From the NCBI GenBank assembly GCA_021849435.1, contig JAJZSX010000127.1, positions 1 through 6,891 on the forward strand: DNA of 6,891 bases, given 5' to 3'. Shown here piece by piece: positions 1-5,697 of the stretch (positions within the stretch are counted from its first letter, which is position 1; each line of letters begins with the position of its first letter). A model generated the notes under the pieces. That model saw only the letters and a program-made list of their open reading frames with translations. It had not been told where the DNA came from and searched no databases. The stretch comes from Actinomycetes bacterium. Its GTDB lineage: Bacteria > Actinomycetota > Acidimicrobiia > Acidimicrobiales > RAAP-2. The translations under genes and the position numbers were made by a program.

Positions 1-198
1 GAAAAAGTAGGTGCGTTCATCGACGCCCACCGGGACAACGAGACCGGTGGGCGCAGGTGGGGGGTCGAGCCGATCTGTGAGCAGTTGCAGGTCGCCCCCA
101 GCACCTACTACGACCAGAAGTCCCGTCCGGCCTCCAAACGAGCGGTCCGCGACGACGAGGTCGGTCCGGCCCTCGAGGCCCTCTGGCGAAAGAACTGA
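1..198 (+). pseudogene. IS3-family transposase OrfB, N-terminal fragment (truncated)
   Basis: Frame 1 is open from the window edge to a TGA at 196-198 and gives about 65 residues. It contains FIDAHRD, GVEPICEQLQVAPSTYY and RAVRDDEV, the usual N-terminal (HTH_21-like) start of IS3-family OrfB transposases. In the family this region is followed by a DDE integrase core of about 200 residues. Here the frame stops right after ALEALWRKN, where intact relatives continue with an aromatic-x-V-Y-G-A-R segment. No D-D-E core is recognisable downstream, so the product cannot transpose. The start, any OrfA and the left inverted repeat lie outside the window. The truncation could mark a deletion or the insertion edge of the island to the right. 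The family call is firm; the cause of truncation is inference. Confidence 0.85.
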
Positions 199-392
199 TC
201 ACAAGTTAAATGGTCGTTGTGGGGCGCAGATTGGACTGTATCAACCAAAATCTCCACCAAACGCCGAACCCTGCCGCTGGACGGACCGGCGGCACCGCAG
301 TAGGTCCGCCTTCCGCCGTTGCCGGCTGGGCTGGCGTGAAGTTCGTGGGGCGTCGGAGTTGAGAATTCGTAGCCGCTGGTGCGCATCGAAGT
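199..392. other. Non-coding junction region
   Basis: Between the transposase stop and the next open frame I see no gene with actinobacterial third-position GC bias on either strand. The few open frames give low-complexity Pro/Arg/Ser-rich translations. Just after the stop, a stretch reads W-S-L-W-G-A in another frame, faintly like the WxVYGAR block of IS3 transposases, but the resemblance ends there. This is most likely a recombination scar between the IS remnant and the island. Confidence 0.4.
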
Positions 393-638
393 TGACTTGC
401 CAAAAGTGACCGGGCCGGGCCAAGTGACCCCCTTCTACTCACCCCGTCGATTGGCGGCGAACTGCGGCACTTCATCTGGCTCGAAGCGCGAGAGCGAATC
501 GACAATCGTCGCGGTCAAGCCGCTAACCGATATGAGACCTTGATCCAACAACGGGTGGGTGCGCGGCAGGGCAATGCCCATCACTCTGCCGACACTGGGT
601 CACTTGCAACTCTCACCGACGAAGGCGGGAGGAGGTAG
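393..638 (+). pseudogene. Startless open frame, possible gene remnant
   Basis: This frame follows an in-frame TGA at 393-395 and runs to TAG at 636-638, about 80 codons. From about 426 onward the translation looks protein-like: DPLLLTPSIGGELRHFIWLE, then a charged helical stretch with ARERIDNRRG and ending TLTDEGGRR. Third positions are mostly G or C. There is no ATG, GTG or TTG near its beginning; the GTG at 424-426 is one base out of frame. I read it as a small gene that lost its start through a frameshift or a 5' deletion. It converges on the serine-recombinase-like gene and overlaps its 3' end by 58 bases. I do not recognise the family. It could also be a chance open frame. Confidence 0.33.
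399..429. repeat. Short direct repeat GCCAA(AA)GTGACC, two copies
   Basis: GCCAAAAGTGACC (399-411) and GCCAAGTGACC (419-429) are near-identical and separated by a GC-only spacer. Multiple short terminal repeats of this general look occur at the ends of IS21-family elements, so this could be a relic of such an end. No istA or istB sequence is present in the window, so the assignment is weak. Confidence 0.3.
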
Positions 639-3214
639 GCGTCGTATGGATCAGCGGGCCAGAGGTGGCCGCCTTCATCACGTCGACAGTCCTGACAGAT
701 GAGACCATCGGGATCGGGTATGGTCGCCGGTCTCCGCCTTGGCGATCTGCAGTGCGGACAGGGCGGTAGATTCCACGTTCTCTCCGACCCTCCTTTGTAG
801 GTCCAGTGATCCTTGAACTGGTGCATCTGAATTCTCTGATGTAATCGATCAAAGGCGTCCGCTTCGATCTTGTCGATGTCTTCCTCTCGAACTGGCTTCC
901 CCGTAGCAACGATGTCGTACATCGCCGCGATGAGGTTCGACCTATACGGCCGGCACCACTTGGCAGTGGCCGACGTCGTATGGACCAGGTGTAACCGCCT
1001 TAGGAGCTCCACCGGTTCACCGATCTCGACCGCGAGTGCGTCAAGGTCTGACAAGTCAAGCACGAGCGACACGAGCCGTGATAACCGCGGGTCAGCCACC
1101 TGATGGAGCATGAACCGCCTCTTGTCCACGCCCAGACGAAGCGCAAGTTCCGTCCCGGCTGCTCGAAATGCACCGGCGTCTGGGACGAGTGATCGCAAGG
1201 TGGCGGGCCCCGACCTCATTTTCTCGAGCAGCGCATCCGCCGCGGCCGTGTCCGCGAAAAAAGGGCTGTCGATGTGCTCCACGCTGACCGGCACGACGAA
1301 TTCGGTATCTCCATCGCTAATCACAAACTCGAAGTCGATGATGAGAACCAGTTTGGTGGCGCCGTCAACTTCGCGAGAATTCGACGTCAGAGTGCAGTTG
1401 CGAAGGGCCGTCGTAAGAAGATCCCGGTAGCGCGAGTCGAAGGGATCACGAAGGCTCGCAACGAGATGAAGCAGGGATCCCAGCGCGGCGCTTTGCTGCG
1501 TGGACGCCGCAGCGGCGACAGCGTCTTTCACCGTCCTCTCTCGATCGAGAACGAGTTGCTCAGCGGCTGGAATATCGTTATCGGCCAGGCGGTTGAATCG
1601 GTCATTGAGCTCTCTGAGTAGCGCACCGCGAATCATCGGTAGTCCATCCTCGCCCCGTTCAACCAACTGGCATCGAAGAACGTCATTCTCGTCTTGCAGA
1701 CCACGGAGTGACGTACGGGCCAGTGCGAGGTCGAGTTCGAAGGACTCGTCTATCGCCTCTATGGGAATATCTCGGATTAGCGTGTAGGCGGACTCGCCCG
1801 CCCCGATGATGGCCACGGCGAGCGCTCGATTGAGAATGCCGGCCGGCAAGTGCACCTTCAATTTGGGCTTGATCATCTTGAAGGCACGGTCGTACGGTTC
1901 TGCCAGACAGACGCCCAGCGTATAGCGAAGCGATCCGTTGGGACGGCGGAACGACTTTGTTACGAAGTAGCAGTCCACCCCGTCAACGCACACTGGTACC
2001 TGAGCGAACGCGAGCCCTCTGCTTGGAGCTTGTTTCACTGATGCGCGATATTCCCGGATTCTTACGAAGTCCTCAGGAGTTGCCCAACCCTCACCATCGG
2101 GAGGAAAGCAGTTTGAGACCTGAAAATCGTCGACCCCCTCCACGCCAAATTGAACCAGCAGCACACCCGTTTCGTAGAACGACAGATGGTCGAAGATCGG
2201 GTCGACGTAGGCCTTGGGGACCGTGATGGCCTTCTTCGGATCTCCCACGGCGTCGGGACCGAACAACCGTCTCACACCATCGGTCGAGAACCGCCGTGCG
2301 GCGAGACCGGCGGCAACCTCCGCGTGGCCCCAGCCCGGTCGACCAAGCATCGACAGCGCCCATCGCACATTTGCCACCTGATCGACGAGGCTCCCGTCAT
2401 CGTCCCGCACATCGGGCAGACCGGCCGCCACGCTCCGTTCCGATGGGAAGTACGAAGGCGTATCGAACGTGCCAATCCTGGTGCCAATCGCGCCGCCGCG
2501 TAGTGAGCGATACGAGAACATCCCCGGCGGCAGTGGGTGGCAAAATCCAATGCGGAACTGACCGTCGGCAACTTCCTCCTCCGTGCCGCTGCGCATGCCC
2601 CTACGAGTTTGCTTCGGAATCTTGGCCGCGTCATCCTCGGCTGCACGGACCTCAAAAAACGTGAGGATCGACTCGGGTCCATTGACCTTGCTGAAACCAC
2701 GACGCGTGTCCGCGAGGTAGCCATTCACTCCTTCCAGTACAAGCATCACCGGTCCAAATGCCCACGAGACTCGGGTCAGTCGGTCAATCCTCGTCGCAAA
2801 AAGACCAGCCACGCCGTACTCGTCGAGAATCTCGGCCAGGCGGTCCACGAAGGGCTGGCGCCTGTTCTTATCCAGCTGATGCCCCGACCCGCACGAGAGA
2901 ACACAGACCACGCCGTGCGTGGCAGTGAAGTCCAAGGTGACGTACGAGTTCTTGAAACTCCCACCGTCGCGCTTCGTTGATTCCACGGGCTTGCTCGCCT
3001 TGAGCATGGCGACGAGCCTCATCTTGTCTGGAAGGGAGTCGCGAATGTCCACACCGCAGGTGACGAGGAAATCGACGGCCGAGAGGAAGTCGTTCACGGC
3101 CTGCAACCAGCCAGCTGGGTCGCTGAATCTCCCAACGACACAGATGACCTTCCCGGCGTCGTGCATCCCGATGAGATCCGCCGGCACTCGTCCCTTAGTT
3201 AGATGAGGTCTCAC
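581..3214 (-). CDS. Large serine-recombinase-like protein with C-terminal zinc ribbon
   Basis: This 877-residue protein starts at GTG 3212-3214, preceded at 8 nt by AGGAGG and overlapping the upstream stop as GTGA. Residues 109-211 fit the second half of a serine recombinase catalytic domain: GSG plus a charged helix with RQPFVDRL, a beta strand into IDRLTR (Asp144, Arg145, Arg148, matching the D-R-L-x-R block of resolvases), then SILTFFEVRAAED and KQTRRGM like the long alpha-E helix. Residues about 275-380 resemble a Recombinase DNA-binding domain. Residues about 490-570 are helical, possibly a coiled coil. The C-terminal half to about 810 is unassigned. A zinc ribbon follows: CPHC (819-822) and CQDC (840-843). 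The nucleophilic serine is not at the usual spacing of about 57 residues before DRLxR; Ser31, Ser107 and Ser110 are candidates. The protein is longer than typical large serine recombinases (450-700). Either an unusual integrase or a catalytically altered derivative is possible. The fold is fairly sure; activity is unknown. Confidence 0.75.
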   Translation of the reverse strand: MRPHLTKGRVPADLIGMHDAGKVICVVGRFSDPAGWLQAVNDFLSAVDFLVTCGVDIRDSLPDKMRLVAMLKASKPVESTKRDGGSFKNSYVTLDFTATHGVVCVLSCGSGHQLDKNRRQPFVDRLAEILDEYGVAGLFATRIDRLTRVSWAFGPVMLVLEGVNGYLADTRRGFSKVNGPESILTFFEVRAAEDDAAKIPKQTRRGMRSGTEEEVADGQFRIGFCHPLPPGMFSYRSLRGGAIGTRIGTFDTPSYFPSERSVAAGLPDVRDDDGSLVDQVANVRWALSMLGRPGWGHAEVAAGLAARRFSTDGVRRLFGPDAVGDPKKAITVPKAYVDPIFDHLSFYETGVLLVQFGVEGVDDFQVSNCFPPDGEGWATPEDFVRIREYRASVKQAPSRGLAFAQVPVCVDGVDCYFVTKSFRRPNGSLRYTLGVCLAEPYDRAFKMIKPKLKVHLPAGILNRALAVAIIGAGESAYTLIRDIPIEAIDESFELDLALARTSLRGLQDENDVLRCQLVERGEDGLPMIRGALLRELNDRFNRLADNDIPAAEQLVLDRERTVKDAVAAAASTQQSAALGSLLHLVASLRDPFDSRYRDLLTTALRNCTLTSNSREVDGATKLVLIIDFEFVISDGDTEFVVPVSVEHIDSPFFADTAAADALLEKMRSGPATLRSLVPDAGAFRAAGTELALRLGVDKRRFMLHQVADPRLSRLVSLVLDLSDLDALAVEIGEPVELLRRLHLVHTTSATAKWCRPYRSNLIAAMYDIVATGKPVREEDIDKIEADAFDRLHQRIQMHQFKDHWTYKGGSERTWNLPPCPHCRSPRRRPATIPDPDGLICQDCRRDEGGHLWPADPYDAYLLPPSSVRVASDPVSAE

Positions 3215-3480
3215 GCCTGGTTCCTCCTATTGCTTCGTCGTGTTGAACGCCGGTTGCGTGACCCAACTCTCCCGGCGTTTAACTCAATGACCTCATACGG
3301 CCAACGAACCATGAGCTCGAAGTCTTCGGGCTCAGCATCGCCGGCCCACACAGACCCCACAGCCTCGGTCCAGGTGGATTCCTCGCCGCTCGAAGTCCTA
3401 CGGGCCAGAAATTGGGGGCTGACTTCTCTTGGTTTCATGGCATGGACTGTCCGGGCCACATGCACCAGCGCAATCAACAC
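3211..3480 (-). CDS. Small hypothetical protein, probable 3' remainder of a disrupted gene
   Basis: This is an 89-codon frame ending in TGA 3211-3213, which overlaps the GTG of the serine-recombinase-like gene. The product begins MLIALVHVARTVHAMK and includes the acidic stretch GDAEPEDFELMVRWPYEV, then an Arg-rich tail (RRSTRRSNRRNQA). I recognise no family. The GTG at 3480 has only a weak AAAGAGG next to it. Immediately upstream the same frame has TGA (3490-3492), and before that another protein-like stretch (3493-3580). This ORF may therefore be the surviving C-terminal part of a longer protein; a restart at GTG 3480 or at ATG further in could still translate it. Its position makes it the probable first gene of an operon with the recombinase-like gene. 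Confidence 0.5.
   Translation of the reverse strand: MLIALVHVARTVHAMKPREVSPQFLARRTSSGEESTWTEAVGSVWAGDAEPEDFELMVRWPYEVIELNAGRVGSRNRRSTRRSNRRNQA
3223..3228 (-). promoter_or_regulatory. Strong Shine-Dalgarno site for the serine-recombinase-like gene
   Basis: The minus strand reads AGGAGG, eight bases before GTG 3212-3214. It lies inside the 3' end of the upstream ORF. It fixes the start of the 877-residue protein and, with the GTGA overlap, implies translational coupling. Confidence 0.8.
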
Positions 3481-3489
3481 CTCTTTGAA

Positions 3490-3625
3490 TCAACTCAAGT
3501 GGCTCGGATGCCACACTCGCTGTGCGATCGTCACCCAGTCGCCGGTGCGCCGTATCAAACGATCTGCGTTCCAGACCAACCCTCCTGGCCGGCGCCGCCG
3601 CCTGGGCGAGGTCGGCGCGCATCAC
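3490..3625 (-). pseudogene. 5' part of the disrupted small gene (frameshift plus in-frame TGA)
   Basis: A GTG-ATG pair at 3620-3625 opens a frame reading MMRADLAQAAAPARR with third positions nearly all G or C. After about 3580 that frame loses codon bias. The frame one base over then becomes protein-like: LVWNADRLIRRTGDWVTIAQ followed by RVWHPSHLS, then TGA at 3490-3492. Past the TGA the same frame continues as the 3211-3480 ORF. One frameshift near 3580 and one stop at 3490 would therefore explain an ancestral protein of about 135-140 residues. The family is unknown. It could instead be two unrelated short ORFs, but the continuity of frame favours a decayed gene. Confidence 0.45.
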
Positions 3626-3747
3626 GACGTCAATGCCTAGGCCGATCGGGACCCGAACGCTAAATGTGAGCAGGTACGGCCTCGCCGCGGCACCGCACCA
3701 TCAGGTTGCGAAAGGAGCGGCGAAACCCAGTAGCCGACGATAAGAAC
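3626..3747. promoter_or_regulatory. Divergent intergenic region, likely promoters
   Basis: This interval separates the leftward broken gene (start about 3625) from the rightward frameshifted gene (ATG 3748), so any promoters for both should lie here. An AAAGGAG at 3711-3717 resembles a ribosome site but is too far (about 30 nt) from ATG 3748. I cannot name firm -35/-10 boxes. Confidence 0.3.
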
Positions 3748-4178
3748 ATGACACTCAGCAGCATCCCAGCGCCACCAAAGGACCGCAATCCACTACCCAT
3801 ACCGGGCGAGACGCTGAGCGGCGACGTTCAACGCATCCTGTACCGAATCGAAGCTGAGTACGAGCCCGAGAGCTATCAGAACAGATTCGCCTCCGCCAAG
3901 GACAAAGTGACGCGGAGTCCAAACTCGGTAGGGCGATCGATGGCATCCTCGGCGGAACGGACAGCGCCGAACTCGGCACCCTGCTTCAAGCGGAACGCCA
4001 CGCCTCTGAGCAACGACGCGACGAGGCGTGGCGAGCGCTCGAGAAGGTGGAGTTGGCACAGGAGATACGCGGACTGAGGTTCAGCCACACCTTCTTCAGC
4101 CCCATCGCAGCCCTGCGGCCGCTGCTCGAACTGGTCGAGCGATACGACTATTCCCTGTACGGCCAACTCGAAAGTTGA
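3748..4178 (+). pseudogene. Unknown small protein gene interrupted by a one-base frameshift
   Basis: ATG 3748 opens a frame with good GC bias reading MTLSSIPAPPKDRNPLPIPG and on to ESYQNRFASAKDK (53 codons, to 3906). Beyond that the frame loses bias and ends at 4077. The frame one base back (codons from 3906) becomes strongly protein-like: SDAESKLGRAIDGIL, then a charged helix with RRDEAWRALEKVELAQEI, ending FSHTFFSPIAALRPLLELVE and YGQLES before TGA 4176-4178. That second frame has no start codon before about 4040. One extra A in the AAA run at 3904-3906 would join both parts into about 143 residues. No classical X-XXY-YYZ slippery heptamer is visible, so a mutation or sequencing error is more likely than programmed frameshifting. 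The product would be helical with a Pro-rich N-terminus; family unknown. Confidence 0.6.
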
Positions 4179-4228
4179 GCGACGGGCGCACGGCGTACTC
4201 TTCCTTGGGATAGTCGGGTAGACCTCGC

Positions 4229-4260
4229 CACCGAGCGGCGCGCCGCGCCCTTCAGCGGTG
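4229..4260. terminator. Possible bidirectional hairpin between convergent genes
   Basis: Outer arms CACCG (4229-4233) and CGGTG (4256-4260) flank a perfect 12-bp palindrome, GCGGCGCGCCGC (4235-4246). The site lies between the convergent stops at 4178 and 4321. No clear U-tract follows in either direction, so termination is only suggested by location and GC-rich symmetry. Confidence 0.25.
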
Positions 4261-4320
4261 CAACAAATATGCGTTCGCAGCGAGCACAACAGATGCACCA
4301 TCAGTCGTCCGAGCTGGCCT

Positions 4321-4698
4321 TCATCCATCCTTGAGCGTCATCGCACCGTGCTCGCCGCCCAGGCGTGCGAGAGCATCAACGTGCCTCTGGCACGCTTGTC
4401 TGGTCTCGTCGATCCATGTCATCGAGTACGCATCGAGCTCGTCGAGCGACTGGAGTTCCACGGCACAGCTCAAGGCGTCAATGACGCTCCGTTGGCACCG
4501 AATGACTGCATCGTGGATCTCCGCGTTGGTCCACTCGTCGATGGTCGTTCGAGTGGGCAGAAGCGCCACTTCGCAATTGGCTTCACCGATTAGCCGATTG
4601 AGCGTGGTCGAGAGTTCATGCTCGCGAGACGGTAGCCGAATAGTGGTCTCTGATCTCGGCGCGTTCGACCCGAAAGCTCTGCGCGGCTCTCCCCTCAT
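4321..4698 (-). CDS. Small helical protein, paralogue 3 of a tandem trio
   Basis: This 125-residue protein starts at ATG 4696-4698, which overlaps the previous gene's stop (TGA 4695-4697) as ATGA. This overlap is why I chose it over longer in-frame starts, which would run through the neighbour. The N-terminal 30 residues are basic and Ser-rich. A predicted helical core follows: LP (47-48), IDEW (53-56), Cys68 in a helix with IRCQRSVIDAL, and a second helix with RQACQRHVDALARL. The LP to ID and Trp to Cys spacings are identical to those of its two upstream neighbours. There is no signal peptide, membrane segment or known catalytic motif. Family and function are unknown. It is the last gene of the probable cassette. 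Confidence 0.7.
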   Translation of the reverse strand: MRGEPRRAFGSNAPRSETTIRLPSREHELSTTLNRLIGEANCEVALLPTRTTIDEWTNAEIHDAVIRCQRSVIDALSCAVELQSLDELDAYSMTWIDETRQACQRHVDALARLGGEHGAMTLKDG

Positions 4699-5072
4699 AG
4701 CTCGTCCCACGATCTCGGGAACGCGACCCGAGTGAGTGGTAGAAGGTCCGAATAGACGCTGTCGATGTGAAGATGGACTTGAATACACATGGCGAGGGCC
4801 GCATCGGCGTCGGTCTTCAGTGCGCGAGGGGGGTTGCCGCTCTCGTAGATCTCGATGACGCTTCGCAGAACTCGACTCAGCACGTGATGGCACTGCGTCA
4901 TGGCCTGAAGGACCTCATCACGTGTCCACACATCAATGTCGCGCTCGGAGGGTAGCTTCGCCGCAGTGTCCATCAGCTCGTCGGCGACATCTCGCAGCGA
5001 GTGGTACCAATCGGCGTCGTAGACAGGTTCGTACTCGTTCATCGTGCTCCAATCACTCTGAGTATGGGACAT
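4695..5072 (-). CDS. Small acidic helical protein, paralogue 2 of a tandem trio
   Basis: This 125-residue protein starts at ATG 5070-5072, seven bases after the stop of the preceding paralogue, so it is probably translationally coupled; its own Shine-Dalgarno site is weak. A second ATG lies 10 codons in. The N-terminus is acidic and aromatic (NEYEPVYDADWYHSL). The shared core follows: LP (40-41), IDVW (46-49), Cys61, SVIE (71-74), and a C-terminal helix with HIDSVYSDLLPL. Lengthwise it matches paralogue 3, and its C-terminal IDxV-x3-LLP is shared with paralogue 1. No known family is recognised. Its small size, helical character and acidity would suit a protein-binding or regulatory role, but that is only inference. 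Confidence 0.72.
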   Translation of the reverse strand: MSHTQSDWSTMNEYEPVYDADWYHSLRDVADELMDTAAKLPSERDIDVWTRDEVLQAMTQCHHVLSRVLRSVIEIYESGNPPRALKTDADAALAMCIQVHLHIDSVYSDLLPLTRVAFPRSWDEL

Positions 5073-5079
5073 CGTCGCT

Positions 5080-5397
5080 TCAGTTAGCGATGGGGAGAAG
5101 TTCGCACCGGACGACGTCAATATCGCGTTGGGCATCTCGGCATACGGCCTCGGCGAACGAGATCGCCTCCCGCGTGGACTCATCGAGGTCATCCGGTACG
5201 CCAAGGCCCCGAACTGAATTCTCGACGAAGCGCACGAGGCGCTGGCACCGTTCAAGTGCGGCGGTGGTGGCTTCGCGGCTCCACTCATCGATGCACCACC
5301 AGGTCGGTAGTTCGAAGGTGGCATCTAACAGAAGGGTGGTGAGGCGGTACACCTTGATGCGTTGATCGGTCGTTCGATTGTCGGCTACTTGGGTCAT
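5080..5397 (-). CDS. Small helical protein, paralogue 1 of a tandem trio
   Basis: This 105-residue protein starts at ATG 5395-5397 with GGAAGGGA upstream, a good Shine-Dalgarno site that makes this the likely first gene of the trio. The core is LP (30-31), IDEW (36-39), Cys51 within ERCQRLVRFVENSV, then AVCRDAQRDIDVVRCELLP near the C-terminus. Residues LP, ID-x-W and Cys occur at exactly the same relative spacing as in the two downstream genes. It lacks the longer N-terminal extensions of the other two. Family is unknown and no catalytic motif is evident. Expression probably comes from the 300-bp spacer upstream or by read-through from the tyrosine recombinase gene. Confidence 0.72.
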   Translation of the reverse strand: MTQVADNRTTDQRIKVYRLTTLLLDATFELPTWWCIDEWSREATTAALERCQRLVRFVENSVRGLGVPDDLDESTREAISFAEAVCRDAQRDIDVVRCELLPIAN

Positions 5398-5697
5398 GGG
5401 TTCCCTTCCAGGTCAGTAACTCGTCAGCACTTAGAAGACATCGATGCGGTCTTTGGTCTCCAGGCGCCGACGGACCGGCCGGCGCCACCTCCTCTCTGGT
5501 TCCCTGACTGGCTTCGCCGCCGGGCCCGTTCTCTGGGCGGTCCGGGTTCGTTCGTCGGGCTAACCAGCCTCACCATGCCGCGAGGCGGTGTCTCGCGCAC
5601 TCGCCCCTTACGGCGCGGTCGCCCCGACAGCAACCGTCATGTGACCGGACGCCCCGTTCAGCGGGCCGATCGCGAGTTCACCTCTCGGTGGCGACCC
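5398..5697. other. 300-bp spacer between tyrosine recombinase and the trio
   Basis: This GC-rich spacer follows the recombinase stop and precedes the first trio gene on the same strand. It includes the hairpin at 5463-5486. A 50-codon minus-strand frame (5424-5576) begins MVRLVSPTNEPGPPRERARR and is very Arg/Gly-rich; I do not regard it as a supported gene. Long translations on the opposite strand through here run on antisense to the recombinase gene. A promoter for the trio probably lies in the last 80 bases, but I cannot define boxes. Confidence 0.4.
5463..5486. repeat. GC-only perfect hairpin, 7-bp arms
   Basis: GGCGCCG (5463-5469) pairs perfectly with CGGCGCC (5480-5486) around a 10-base loop. 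It lies about 65 bases upstream of the first trio gene. It could end transcription from the recombinase, attenuate read-through into the trio, or be an operator; no U-tract is present. Confidence 0.4.

Noticed and set aside
3895..3915. Programmed -1 frameshift site as in IS3 orfA/orfB
   Set aside because: No A6G or X-XXY-YYZ heptamer is present, only an isolated AAA, and the product does not look like a transposase.
3876..4328. 150-codon open frame on the minus strand
   Set aside because: It is the complement of the more convincing plus-strand helical protein ending at 4178. The minus translation lacks codon bias and is Cys/Arg-rich, though the frameshift leaves some doubt.
4322..4735. Plus-strand frames over the trio genes
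   Set aside because: They are antisense to coupled genes whose shared spaced signature supports the minus strand.
5424..5633. Small minus-strand frame in the spacer
   Set aside because: The composition is Arg/Pro/Gly-rich and low in complexity. No Shine-Dalgarno site decides a start and no motif is visible.
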